Shown here: positions 6,585 to 15,441 of the stretch, in pieces
Layout: each line of letters opens with the position of its first letter
Numbering within the stretch: position 1 is the stretch's first letter
From: Acidobacteriota bacterium
Lineage (GTDB): Bacteria; Acidobacteriota; Terriglobia; UBA7540
DNA: 32,235 nt
Reading direction: 5' to 3'
Assembly: GCA_003165615.1 (NCBI GenBank)
Contig: PLWR01000504.1
Coordinates: 1-32,235 of the forward strand
Notes under the pieces: model-generated
What the model saw: the letters and a program-made list of their open reading frames with translations, nothing else
The model's database searches: none
Told to the model about the DNA's origin: nothing
Made by a program: the position numbers and the translations under genes

Positions 6585-9500
6585 ATGAGCAAGATGACGC
6601 GGCGGGATTTTCTGGAGGTCACTGGAGCCGGTTTGGGCAGCCTGGCGCTGAAGGATAGCTCCATGCTTACCGCCCAGTCGGGGGAGATATCTGATTCGCT
6701 CGCCCCGCTTTACCAAAAGTTCCTCGATCCCGACAGAAAATACAGCATCCGGCCGTTCTGGTTTTGGAATGGCGCCCTGACCGGCGAGGAGTTGAAACGC
6801 CAGATTAACCAGATGGTCGAGAACGGCGTTTACGGCGCTTACGCCCACAATCGCGATGGCCTCCAGACTCCGTATTTGTCGGAAGAGTGGTGGAAGGTGC
6901 TGGGGGAAGGCTTGCAGGCCGCCAAGGAGGCCGGATTTTCCCTCTGCATGGTGGATGAGTTTGAGTGGCCTAGTGGTGAGGCGCGCGATTACTGGTTGCC
7001 GGGCATCAACAAAAGCCGCGTGATCGAAGCCAATCCCGAATTCCACACGCGACGCATGCGGTCAGCAGAGAGCATCGTGCATGGACCAACCCGGTGGAGT
7101 TTGCCCGTTACCGAGAAGACCGTCGCGGTGGCCGCCGGGAAGCGCCTGGGGCCGGACCGCCTGGATGGGAATACCCTGCAAGCCTTGAGTTGGGAGAAGG
7201 GCGCCAAAGAAGTTTCATGGGAGGTGCCGGAAGGGGAATGGCTCATCATCGCTTACGACCTGGTGCCCGCGGTGGCGGAAATGGGCAGGGTTGACCTGAT
7301 GAACCGTGAGGCCATTGCTACATTTATTAAGATCTATTACGAGGAGTTCTACAAACGTTATAACCAGTATTTTGGCAACGCCATGCCCGCCACCTTTGCC
7401 GATCACGAGGGTTCCTTCGGAGGCAAGCTGCCCTGGACGCCGCTCCTTTTTGAGACCTTCCGGCGCAAGGCGGGTTATGAGCTTGTTCCCCACCTTCCCG
7501 GCCTCATCTACGACATTGGCCCCATGACGGAGAAAGTCCGTTGCGATATCGAGGACACGGTTAGCGAATTGTATTCCGAAAGTTTCTTCAAACAGGTCAG
7601 CGACTGGTGCCGCCAGCACAACATCTATCACTCGGGCCATGTTTGGGAAGAATCACTCTTCTGGGGACCTGACCGGCAAGGCGACTTCTATCGCATACTG
7701 CGCTCCCTCACTCATCCCGGGTGCGACACCTTGTTCGAATGGGGGCACGATTCCGGCTGGCTTCGGGAGGTGACGTCGGTTGCTGCTTTCGAGGGGACCC
7801 ACGTGGTTTGCGAAAACCAGGGCGTGCAGGGCAGTGAATCCTACCTGAGCCCGGAAAGGATGCGCCGGGTTTCCAATTGCCTGGGCGCCTGGGATATCGG
7901 CGAATTCATTCCCCACGCCTTCAATTATGACCTGACGCGCACCAACTATCCGCCCGACTGGTTCCGCGCGCAGCCTTTCCTGCCGTGGTTTCGCGCCTAT
8001 GCGGACCAGATGCGGCGCATCAGCTTCATCAATCGGGAAAGCCAGCGCCTGGCCGACATCGTTTTACTGTATCCACAAGTTTCCATTTGGGGGCAAGCGG
8101 CGCGGACGTTCAGCGAGGATCGCACAATCAACATTATGGCGAATTCCAACTGGAGCCCCGATGCGGTGGAGACCAGCGAGCAATACGAGGACATCAAGAT
8201 GCGCCTCACCCGAGCGCGGTACGACTTTATGGTCGCGGATGATGACTACCTCGCCAAAAGTGAGTTCAAAGGCAGGCGCCTGCGCATCAACCGTTCGGAG
8301 TTTCAGGTGTTGATTCTCCCCCCCATGTCGACCACGCGCCGGAGCACGGCCATGCGGGTGCGCGACTTTTACCGGGCGGGCGGAACCGTCATAGCCCACC
8401 GCCGGCTTCCCTATACCTCAGTCGAGAGCGGGCGCGATGACGCGGAACTAAGTGCCATCTGGGAAGAGGTGTTCGATCTTCATCCCTCCGTTGAACCTTA
8501 CGTTATGCGCAAAAATGACAGCGGCGGGTACTCTTATCGGGTCCAAGGTTTCGCTGCCGACCTCGTGGAAATCATTCGCGAGATCGTGGATCCTGGCGTC
8601 GAATTGGTGGAAGGCCCGGACGATCGCCTGTTCACGATGCACAAGCGCCACGACGGCGTGGACCTCTACTGGGTCGTCAACGACAAGCCTGAACCTCGCA
8701 CCCACCTGCTGCGATTCAAGGCGAAGGGCCGCCCGGAAAAATGGGAGGCGCCAACGGGAAAACGCTCACCCCTCTTCTATGAAACGCAGGGTAACAAGAC
8801 CCTCATGCGCCTGGCCTTGGGGCCCTGGGATGCCGCTTACGTGGTGTTTGATTCCACGGGCGCGGAGCAGTCCCTGGCTCTTGCGGAGACCAACCTGGAA
8901 GAGTTTCAGGTATTGCGCGCTGACGAAAAACAACTTGTGGTGCACGGGCGCGGAGTTCCCGGCGATAAAACCGGGTACGTTGAATTACAGAAGGACACGG
9001 GGCGCTACCGGGGAGAGTATCATTCCAAAAGCGCTGCCCCGCTCGAGATTTCGAGCGCGTGGAACGTCACGGTGGAAGCACCCACTATCGACTTGCAGTA
9101 TGCGCAAGTCCGCGAAGATCCCGCGGGCCGCGGCTTGCAGGAACGCTGGTACGCGAAGACCGGCGACCGGGCAAGTTGGAACCGCCTTTGGCTTTCTCCC
9201 CAGATGCGCTCCATCCGGAAGTGGAATGTGATTGGCCTGTTCCCGAATCCGGATGACTGCGGCTTGGAGGAAGAGTACGCGCCGGAGAATGACGAGCGCG
9301 TCGATTATGCCAAGGCCTACATCGGCAACCAGCGCCAGCAAATCTACTGGGTGGAATTTAACTCGGGTGAAGAATCCATTGGGCCGGTCAATCCGCTAAC
9401 TGGAATCCTCACGCCCGGGGGTGGACCCTACGCCCCGTCGAGCTTCATCGCCGATTATGGCCGGGCGATTCGGACGACGGTGTGGCAAGGAACGGTTTAC

Positions 9501-10424
9501 ATGCAAACGAACGTTTACCACCCTCAAGGCGGCGAGGCGGTGATGCTGCTGGGAGCGCCTCACCCCACCACGGTTTTCGTGAATCATGAAAAAGTCTATT
9601 CGCGCTTCGTGCGCCCCGCCTACTTTGACCTCATTGACGGGTTTGCCGTACGCATTCCCATCAAACTTAAGAGCGGCTGGAATAGTGTTCTTATCAGGTT
9701 CCTCCACAACAGTCCGGATGAAGGCAGGGCGGCGCAACTTACCTGCCGCATCGAGCAGGCAAATGGCACCATCATCGAAGGCCTGATGGCGAATTCAAGA
9801 ATTGCCGATGATCCGCAGACGTCGCCGCAAGGCTATCGCTGGCTGAATTTCGCGATTCCACCCGTGGCGCGCACGCTGCATATCCCCGCGTTTCGAGATG
9901 CTTTCCTGGTGTTTGTAGGCAATAAACAGGTTCCGGCGGCAGCGGAAATCACTCTCCCCCGCGGCACGCGTATGGTGACTTTACGGGTCAGTGCGCGGGA
10001 GGCGCTTGATCGTCCCTTCACGATTTCCACAACGCCGGCAACACTTCCACTGGGAACGTGGAAGGTGCCGGGGCTGGAAAACTTTTCAGGGACGATGGTC
10101 TATGAGAAGACCGTGGACGTGCCGGCGTCGATGCTAACCGAGCGTGTGCTGCTCGATTGCGGCGTGGTGGGGGTGTGCGCGGAAGCCTGGGTGAATGGCA
10201 ACGCCGTGGGCAAGCGGCCGTGGAGCCCGTTCGTTTTCGAGGTGACAGAACAACTCCATCCCGGGAAAAACCAAATAAAGGTTCGGGTGGCCAATACGGA
10301 AGGCAACGCCCGCGCGGTGGGACCATGGGTCGACAATCTCGCGAATATCGATATTGATGGCTGGCACGGACCGGCGCGCCTGGTGCCATTCGTTGAACGC
10401 GAGATCATCTGCGAAAAACTGTAG
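6585..10424 (+). CDS. GH106-type alpha-L-rhamnosidase-like protein with Tat signal
   Basis: A 1279-residue exported protein. The N-terminus carries a twin-arginine motif (TRRDFLE, residues 5-11) followed by the hydrophobic VTGAGLGSLAL. The segments RPFWFWNGALTGEELKRQI, GVYGAYAHNRDGLQTPYLS and CMVDEFEWPSGEA match the (alpha/beta)8 opening of GH106-type proteins, which remove L-rhamnose from plant or bacterial polysaccharides. Later stretches (TFADHEGS, HSGHVWEES, VVCENQGVQGSESYLSP) carry conserved acidic residues of the barrel. The C-terminal third is beta-rich and ends in a galactose-binding/GH2-like module (WVNGNAVGKRPW...LHPGKNQIKVRVANTEGN). GGGAGG lies 5 nt upstream of the start. Rhamnosidase activity is the family expectation; substrate is not shown. 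Confidence 0.78.
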   Translation: MSKMTRRDFLEVTGAGLGSLALKDSSMLTAQSGEISDSLAPLYQKFLDPDRKYSIRPFWFWNGALTGEELKRQINQMVENGVYGAYAHNRDGLQTPYLSEEWWKVLGEGLQAAKEAGFSLCMVDEFEWPSGEARDYWLPGINKSRVIEANPEFHTRRMRSAESIVHGPTRWSLPVTEKTVAVAAGKRLGPDRLDGNTLQALSWEKGAKEVSWEVPEGEWLIIAYDLVPAVAEMGRVDLMNREAIATFIKIYYEEFYKRYNQYFGNAMPATFADHEGSFGGKLPWTPLLFETFRRKAGYELVPHLPGLIYDIGPMTEKVRCDIEDTVSELYSESFFKQVSDWCRQHNIYHSGHVWEESLFWGPDRQGDFYRILRSLTHPGCDTLFEWGHDSGWLREVTSVAAFEGTHVVCENQGVQGSESYLSPERMRRVSNCLGAWDIGEFIPHAFNYDLTRTNYPPDWFRAQPFLPWFRAYADQMRRISFINRESQRLADIVLLYPQVSIWGQAARTFSEDRTINIMANSNWSPDAVETSEQYEDIKMRLTRARYDFMVADDDYLAKSEFKGRRLRINRSEFQVLILPPMSTTRRSTAMRVRDFYRAGGTVIAHRRLPYTSVESGRDDAELSAIWEEVFDLHPSVEPYVMRKNDSGGYSYRVQGFAADLVEIIREIVDPGVELVEGPDDRLFTMHKRHDGVDLYWVVNDKPEPRTHLLRFKAKGRPEKWEAPTGKRSPLFYETQGNKTLMRLALGPWDAAYVVFDSTGAEQSLALAETNLEEFQVLRADEKQLVVHGRGVPGDKTGYVELQKDTGRYRGEYHSKSAAPLEISSAWNVTVEAPTIDLQYAQVREDPAGRGLQERWYAKTGDRASWNRLWLSPQMRSIRKWNVIGLFPNPDDCGLEEEYAPENDERVDYAKAYIGNQRQQIYWVEFNSGEESIGPVNPLTGILTPGGGPYAPSSFIADYGRAIRTTVWQGTVYMQTNVYHPQGGEAVMLLGAPHPTTVFVNHEKVYSRFVRPAYFDLIDGFAVRIPIKLKSGWNSVLIRFLHNSPDEGRAAQLTCRIEQANGTIIEGLMANSRIADDPQTSPQGYRWLNFAIPPVARTLHIPAFRDAFLVFVGNKQVPAAAEITLPRGTRMVTLRVSAREALDRPFTISTTPATLPLGTWKVPGLENFSGTMVYEKTVDVPASMLTERVLLDCGVVGVCAEAWVNGNAVGKRPWSPFVFEVTEQLHPGKNQIKVRVANTEGNARAVGPWVDNLANIDIDGWHGPARLVPFVEREIICEKL

Positions 10425-10500
10425 GAGGCAGGTGGTAGATCGAATGAGGTATGTGGGTGGAAGGCCCCCACCTGCCACCTACGATCTACCACCTACCGCC
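10422..10500 (+). repeat. Heptamer-word hairpin (GGTGGTA) at the GH106 stop codon
   Basis: A perfect 13-bp inverted pair (10430-10442 and 10482-10494) is flanked by more degenerate words. The distal arm, read on the opposite strand, gives GGCGGTA, GGTGGTA, GATCGTA, GGTGGCA, GGTGGGG. The near arm gives GGAGGCA, GGTGGTA, GATCGAA, TGAGGTA. The TAG stop (10422-10424) abuts the first word. The rest of the gap to 10708 shows no gene and no clear promoter. Confidence 0.65.
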
Positions 10501-10708
10501 CCAAACCATCAAACCCCTTGGCAACCCTACGCCTTTTCTGGTAATCCTTATACACTGGGTGTGATGAGCAATCCTCAGGGGGCGCAGTAGCCGCAGGCCC
10601 GGCCATTGAATATGGTTGTCTGATTGTCCCTACGACCCACGTCGACAGGATGGGCTGGAAAGATCGGGAGTGGTTGCATATCTTCGGAAGCAGGAAGGGT
10701 GGCTTTCC

Positions 10709-11683
10709 ATGATCGAAGTTGAAAACCTTAGCAAACGTTACGGACCCACGTTGGCCGTTTCCGGCGTGAGCTTCAATGTGCAGAAGGGTGAGGTGCTGGG
10801 CTTTCTCGGCCCCAATGGCGCCGGGAAGACCACGACCATGCGCGTGATTACCGGATTCTTCCCCCCAACGTCGGGAAAGGTTCGCGTGGCCGGCCACGAT
10901 GTGGTGGACGAGTCCCTGAAGGCAAAGCGGTGCACCGGTTATCTCCCCGAAGCTCCTCCTGTTTATCCGGACATGACAGTGGTGGAGTACCTGGCCTTTG
11001 TGGCGCGGATCAAAGGTGTACCGCGAAGCAATTTGAAATCCCGGCTGAACGAGATTGTGGAAAAATGCGCGGTGGGAAACGTGCGCAATCGGCAGATCGG
11101 GAAACTCTCCAAGGGTTACCGGCAGCGGGTGGGTTTGGCTCAAGCGCTGATCCACAACCCCGACGTACTGGTTCTCGACGAACCCACCGCGGGGCTTGAC
11201 CCCAAGCAAATCATCGAGACCCGCGAACTGATTACCGGACTGGCGGGCCAGCACACGGTGATCCTGAGCACGCACATTCTGCCGGAAGTCTCGAAAACCT
11301 GCCAGCGCGTGGTGGTGATCAATGCCGGGCAGATTGTGGCCGTAGGTACGCCCAACGAACTCATGCGGCGGCTGCAAGGGTTTGAAACCGTCCTCGTCAC
11401 CGTGGAAGGTCCGGCGGCCTCCATCATCGAAAAGTTCCAGCGCGTTGGCGGCGTGAACTGGGTCGAACCCCGCGAATCCCATGAAGGCCGGGTGACCCTG
11501 GAAGTCCGTTCCGAAAAGGACAAGGATGTACGCGCAGAACTGGCGCGCGCCACGGTGGAATCCGGCTGGAAGCTTTACGAGCTGAAAACCACCGGTTTGA
11601 GCCTGGAGGAAATCTTCCTGAAGCTCACCACCAAAGATTTGATTGAAGAGGCCGCACCGCGAGTAGAAGAAGCGGCGAATTGA
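10709..11683 (+). CDS. ABC transporter ATP-binding protein (GldA-like)
   Basis: A 324-residue ATPase, first of a four-gene block. Walker A is GPNGAGKTT at residues 34-42, the signature is LSKGYRQRVGLAQAL, and Walker B is VLVLDEPTAGLDP, followed by the H-loop in ILSTHIL. After about residue 215 comes a C-terminal domain typical of the multidrug/gliding CcmA-GldA group. The ATG at 10709 is chosen because AGGAAGGG lies about nine nt upstream and the protein then opens directly with the standard MIEVENLSKRYG; a TTG 93 nt upstream is rejected. The partner membrane subunit follows after a 120-bp gap that contains a TTAGGG-word hairpin. The exported substrate is unknown. Confidence 0.9.
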   Translation: MIEVENLSKRYGPTLAVSGVSFNVQKGEVLGFLGPNGAGKTTTMRVITGFFPPTSGKVRVAGHDVVDESLKAKRCTGYLPEAPPVYPDMTVVEYLAFVARIKGVPRSNLKSRLNEIVEKCAVGNVRNRQIGKLSKGYRQRVGLAQALIHNPDVLVLDEPTAGLDPKQIIETRELITGLAGQHTVILSTHILPEVSKTCQRVVVINAGQIVAVGTPNELMRRLQGFETVLVTVEGPAASIIEKFQRVGGVNWVEPRESHEGRVTLEVRSEKDKDVRAELARATVESGWKLYELKTTGLSLEEIFLKLTTKDLIEEAAPRVEEAAN

Positions 11684-11790
11684 AAGAGCAGGGATTAGGG
11701 GTTAGGGATTTTGGGGTGGGTTGCTCGATGCTGGGGATCAAGTGTTGGCTTTTCCCGAACCCCTAAGCCCTGACCCCTAAGCCCTAACAT
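11681..11790 (+). repeat. GGGNTTA heptamer-word hairpin inside the ABC gene block
   Basis: From the TGA stop the strand reads AAAGAGCAG and then the words GGGATTA, GGGGTTA, GGGATTT, TGGGG. The far arm (11754-11788), reverse-complemented, reads as the same word family: TTAGGGC, TTAGGGG, TCAGGGC, TTAGGGG. Pairing 11690-11713 with 11762-11785 gives 19 of 24 matches. It ends about 18 nt before the permease start. The near arm has four G-tracts of three or more with loops of 3-5 nt, a canonical G-quadruplex pattern. Confidence 0.7.
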
Positions 11791-11805
11791 GAAAGGAAAC
11801 ACACC

Positions 11806-12582
11806 ATGCGCAATGTCATGGCGATGGCAGGGAAGGAATTGCGGGCTTACTTCCATTCGCCGATCGCCTACCTGGTCATGACCGTATACACCGTGATATG
11901 CGGGTTTGTCTTTTACAGCTCCACGGCTTTCTTTGCCCTCCAATCCTCACGCATGGAGGCGCAGGGTGGAATGGGCGCGCCGCCCTTGAGCCTGAATGAA
12001 TATATCATCCGGCCCATTCTGGGTGGCGTGCTTACAGTGGTGCTGCTCTTCCTGATTCCGCTCATCACCATGAGGCTTTACGCCGAAGAGAAGCGCTCGG
12101 GGACCATCGAACTCCTGCTCACCTCCCCGCTCACGGACATGGAAATCATCCTGGGAAAATATCTGGGCGCCATGATTCTGTTTGCGATCCTCGAAGCCTT
12201 GACGTTTGCCTACTTCACGGTTCTCTTTATTTATGGGAATCCCAATGCCAAACCGCTTCTCGCCAACGCGCTGGGGATGTTGCTTTATGGCGGCGCGCTG
12301 ATGGCGCTGGGCATGTGGTTTTCCACGTTCACCAAGAATCAGATCATTGCGGGCTCGGTGGGATTGGCCGCATTCCTGCTCCTCTACCTTCTTGACTGGG
12401 TAAGTGCGTACTCCCAAAGTACCGTCGGGCAGGTGATGTCTTATATGGCGCTAACCACCCATTTTGACAATTTCGCGAAGGGCGTTATCCAATTGAGCGA
12501 CGTGGTGTATTACCTCTCGGTCGTCATTCTGGGAATTTTCCTGACCGCGCGCTCCGTGGAAGCACTGAAAGGGAGGCCGTAG
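11806..12582 (+). CDS. ABC-2 type permease subunit (GldF-like)
   Basis: A 258-residue inner-membrane protein with about six hydrophobic segments: AYLVMTVYTVICGFVFYSS, IRPILGGVLTVVLLFLIPLI, GAMILFAILEALTFAYFTVLF, ANALGMLLYGGALMALGMW, IIAGSVGLAAFLLLYLLDWV and VVYYLSVVILGIFLTARS. The cytosolic motif RLYAEEKRSGTIELLLTSPLTDMEIILGKYLG is characteristic of ABC-2 permeases linked to GldF and NosY-type exporters. AAAGGAAA lies upstream of the ATG. It would pair with the ATPase encoded just before it. Only 2 nt separate its stop from the GldG-like start, so those two are almost surely cotranslated. Confidence 0.88.
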   Translation: MRNVMAMAGKELRAYFHSPIAYLVMTVYTVICGFVFYSSTAFFALQSSRMEAQGGMGAPPLSLNEYIIRPILGGVLTVVLLFLIPLITMRLYAEEKRSGTIELLLTSPLTDMEIILGKYLGAMILFAILEALTFAYFTVLFIYGNPNAKPLLANALGMLLYGGALMALGMWFSTFTKNQIIAGSVGLAAFLLLYLLDWVSAYSQSTVGQVMSYMALTTHFDNFAKGVIQLSDVVYYLSVVILGIFLTARSVEALKGRP

Positions 12583-12584
12583 CC

Positions 12585-14003
12585 ATGGCCGGGAAAGATC
12601 GTATTGCTGACCGCACCGGACAACAAATTTTGACGGGAGCAAATTTTGCTCTCTACACGCTCATTGTGATTGCCCTCATCGTCCTGGTGAACTGGTTTGT
12701 GAATAACCACGACAAGCGATGGGACATGACCCCCAACAAGAAGTACAGCCTCTCGGACCAGACGCGCAAAATACTAAAAGGCCTGAGCCAGGACGTGACC
12801 ATCTACGCCTTTGACCAGGAGCGCAGCTTCGGTGAACGCCGCGACGTTCTGGGGATGTATGAATCCGCCTCGAACCGGGTGAAAGTGAAATACGTTGACC
12901 CTAATCGCCAGCCGGCCCTGGCCAAGGAATTCGCTGTACGCAGCTATGGAACCATCATCCTGGCTGCGGGAGACCGCCATTTCGAGGCGCAGGGCGCCAC
13001 GGAAGAAGGTATCACCAACGCCCTCATCCACGTCCTCACTGGCCAAAAATCCATCTATTTCACCCAAGGCCACGGCGAACACGACCCCGGCAGCAGCGAA
13101 GATATGGGCTATTCCTCTGCCAAGCAGCAGATGGGAAACGAGAATTTCCAGGTCAACACGGTGAACCTGGCGGAGAAAAATGTAGTGCCCTCGGACTGCA
13201 CTGTGCTGATTATCGCCGGGCCGCAGAAGGATTTTCTAACCCAGGAAGTGGATGCGATTCGAAAATACGTGGCGGCGGGCGGACGGGTTTTGATGCTGTT
13301 GGACGCCCTGGCGGATCCCCATGCGGAAAAGCCTGAAAATCTTGAAAAACTGCTGGCGGATTGGAATGTGACCGCCCAAGCCGACTTGGTGATTGATCCC
13401 TCCGTTAGCATTATAGGCGCCGGACCGGGCCTTACGATCGTGCGCAAATACGGCGCTAATCCTATAGTTAAACCCTTGGCGGGGTCTATGACGCTGTTCC
13501 CCCTGGCGCGCTCCTTTGAGATCGGCAAGGAGTCCAAGCCGGGTGTCACAGCCGACTGGTTGTGCCAGACTTCCGACGACGGCTACGGCGTGGCCGACTT
13601 CAATGCCAAAATGCAAGACCTGACTTTTCGCCAGGGGAAGGACCTGAAGGGCCCGATGAACGTCGCCGTCGCGGGGACGGTAAGTGACGCCGGCGAAGGC
13701 AACCCGGCGCCGAGCACGCCAGCAAAGTCGGGCGAAGGACGTTTTGTGGCGATCGGGACCTCCGCGCTGGCTGCTAATGCTTACCTGCACGTCCGGCAGT
13801 TTTCCAACCTCGACCTGTTTATGGGTTCGATTGACTGGCTTGCGTCGCAGGAAGACCTTATTTCCATCCGTCCGCAGCCTCCGGAATCACAACATCTGAG
13901 CATGACTTTGGAACAGATGCGCCGCGTACTCGTTCTGGGTGTGTTCGGAATCCCCATCCTGATTGTGATGGCAGGCGTGTTGGTGTGGTGGGAACGCCGA
14001 TGA
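12585..14003 (+). CDS. GldG-like ABC transporter auxiliary protein
   Basis: A 472-residue membrane-anchored protein with one N-terminal transmembrane segment (about 18-40, FALYTLIVIALIVLVNWFV) and one at the C-terminus (about 448-468). Between them lies a large extracytoplasmic domain that begins WDMTPNKKYSLSDQTRKILKGL, the usual opening of GldG/ABC-transporter auxiliary domains. It continues through YVDPNRQPALAKEF and YFTQGHGEHDP to RKYVAAGGRVLMLLD. In Bacteroidetes GldA-GldF-GldG is linked to gliding, while in other phyla the same module has no settled role. A strong GGGAGG precedes the ATG. Its stop overlaps the next start as ATGA (14000-14003), evidence of translational coupling. Confidence 0.85.
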   Translation: MAGKDRIADRTGQQILTGANFALYTLIVIALIVLVNWFVNNHDKRWDMTPNKKYSLSDQTRKILKGLSQDVTIYAFDQERSFGERRDVLGMYESASNRVKVKYVDPNRQPALAKEFAVRSYGTIILAAGDRHFEAQGATEEGITNALIHVLTGQKSIYFTQGHGEHDPGSSEDMGYSSAKQQMGNENFQVNTVNLAEKNVVPSDCTVLIIAGPQKDFLTQEVDAIRKYVAAGGRVLMLLDALADPHAEKPENLEKLLADWNVTAQADLVIDPSVSIIGAGPGLTIVRKYGANPIVKPLAGSMTLFPLARSFEIGKESKPGVTADWLCQTSDDGYGVADFNAKMQDLTFRQGKDLKGPMNVAVAGTVSDAGEGNPAPSTPAKSGEGRFVAIGTSALAANAYLHVRQFSNLDLFMGSIDWLASQEDLISIRPQPPESQHLSMTLEQMRRVLVLGVFGIPILIVMAGVLVWWERR

Positions 14004-15340
14004 AAATCCGAAAATTCCTGCCAACTCTGATTGCCCTGGTGGCCCTGGCCGCCACTTGGGGAGCATTTACCTATTACGACAAACACAAGGGCAGTGAAAA
14101 ACCCGCCGCCGAAACCACTAATCAGGAAAAGATATTTTCCCTCGATGCGCAGCACATTCAGTCCATCACCTTCAAACCTCGCGACGGCGATGCTTTCTCC
14201 TGCCGCCGCGAGGGTGGGAAGTGGACCATCACGGATCCTCGCCACCTGGATGTGGACCAAGGCAACTTCTCGGGGATTCTGAACAGCTTGACCACCGCCG
14301 CCATCGACCAGGTTGCTGACCCAAACCCCGCCAGTTTGAAGGATTTTGGCTTGGATCCCCCCAGCTTCACACTGGAAATCACCACCGACGCCAAGCCGCA
14401 GTCCTTCACTCTGCTGCTGGGCGACGACACACCCACCAGTGGCGGTTTGTATGCGCAGGTCAGCGGAAGCCCGCGTGTCTTCACCCTGTCGAGTTATCTA
14501 AAGTCTTCCCTGGAAAAGAAAATGTTCGATCTTCGCGACCGCCGGGCGTTGACCCTGGAAGCGGAGCAACTTCAGAAGATTGCGGTTGAGTACAAGGGAA
14601 CACACTGGACGCTGGAAAAGAATCCTGAGGGGATATGGGATTTGGTGCTCCCACCCTCCGTGCGGGCGGACCGTTTCACCGTAGACGGATTAGTCAGCCA
14701 ATTGCGCGGCCTGACCATGCAGACCATCGCCGCCGAGGACAAAAAGAAAAATGGCGACTATGGATTGGGCTCACCGGAATTGCACCTGGAATTGACGGGC
14801 AGCGGGGGAACGCAAACGATCGTAGTGGGCAAAAAGGAGAAAGATTCGGAGCGCTATTTCGCCACGAATTCCGCGCTTGACCCGGTTTTCACGCTGAATT
14901 CCGAATTCGTCACCCAATTCAAAAAGGACCAGGCGGATTTGCGCGAAAAAGACCTCTTTTCATTTTCCGCGTTCGACGTAAAACGCGCAGAATTGGACAC
15001 GCCCAAGGGTCATTGGGTTTTCCAGCGGCAGGGTAATCAGTGGAAACAGACCGCGCCCAAGTCCAGGAATGTGAATTCAGATAAGATGGATACCCTCCTG
15101 ACCCACTTGCGCGACTTGCGTGCGGATTCTTTCCCCAAGGGCGGCAATCTGGCGGACTTCGGCCTGGCAAAGCCGGCTTACCGGTTCAGTATCCAATACG
15201 GAGACAAGAACGCTACGGAGATTGTGGAGGCGGGGAAATCCGGCGATCACGTTTACGCGCGGAAAACCACCGACCCGCTGCCCAGCGAGCTTCCTAAGAC
15301 AGCGTTGGATGATGTGGAAAAATCTCTCGGCGAGCTCTAA
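14000..15340 (+). CDS. DUF4340 domain-containing membrane-anchored protein
   Basis: A 446-residue protein that starts at the ATG overlapping the GldG stop (ATGA). An N-terminal hydrophobic helix (PTLIALVALAATWGAFTYY, about 8-26) anchors it. The outer part has repeated beta units with DUF4340 character: repeats of 'FSLDAQHIQSITFKPRDG..FSCRREGGKWTITDP' type at about 45-80, 190-225 and 325-360, each followed by 'LxxLttaaidqva' and 'dfGLdpPsftLeit' stretches. DUF4340 proteins commonly sit directly behind GldG-like genes, as here, so it is probably a periplasmic partner of the ABC complex. No catalytic residues are evident. Confidence 0.82.
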   Translation: MKIRKFLPTLIALVALAATWGAFTYYDKHKGSEKPAAETTNQEKIFSLDAQHIQSITFKPRDGDAFSCRREGGKWTITDPRHLDVDQGNFSGILNSLTTAAIDQVADPNPASLKDFGLDPPSFTLEITTDAKPQSFTLLLGDDTPTSGGLYAQVSGSPRVFTLSSYLKSSLEKKMFDLRDRRALTLEAEQLQKIAVEYKGTHWTLEKNPEGIWDLVLPPSVRADRFTVDGLVSQLRGLTMQTIAAEDKKKNGDYGLGSPELHLELTGSGGTQTIVVGKKEKDSERYFATNSALDPVFTLNSEFVTQFKKDQADLREKDLFSFSAFDVKRAELDTPKGHWVFQRQGNQWKQTAPKSRNVNSDKMDTLLTHLRDLRADSFPKGGNLADFGLAKPAYRFSIQYGDKNATEIVEAGKSGDHVYARKTTDPLPSELPKTALDDVEKSLGEL

Positions 15341-15441
15341 AGAGCAGTGGCGAGTGACAAGCAACTGAAAAACGAAACTCGCCGCGATTTTCGAGTTTCG
15401 ATTTTCGAATTTCCGTCCTTGCTGGCCCGTCACTGCCCTTA
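15338..15441. repeat. Nested hairpin between convergent stops (bidirectional word element)
   Basis: Both convergent stops border it. The plus side reads TAA then AGAGCAGTGGCGAGTGAC, and the minus side reads TAA then GGGCAGTGACGGGCC, so GCAGTG (15344-15349) pairs with CACTGC (15431-15436). Inside, CGAAACTCG (15373-15381) and CGAGTTTCG (15392-15400) form a second 9-bp stem next to 7-bp words TTTTCGA, GTTTCGA, TTTTCGA, ATTTCCG. The plus-side lead-in AAAGAGCAG is identical to that at 11683. It may serve as a two-way terminator; that role is inferred. Confidence 0.6.

Noticed and set aside
15341..15438. Classical rho-independent terminator between the convergent genes
   Set aside because: Stems are present, but no clear U-run follows on either strand, so only a general hairpin call is made.
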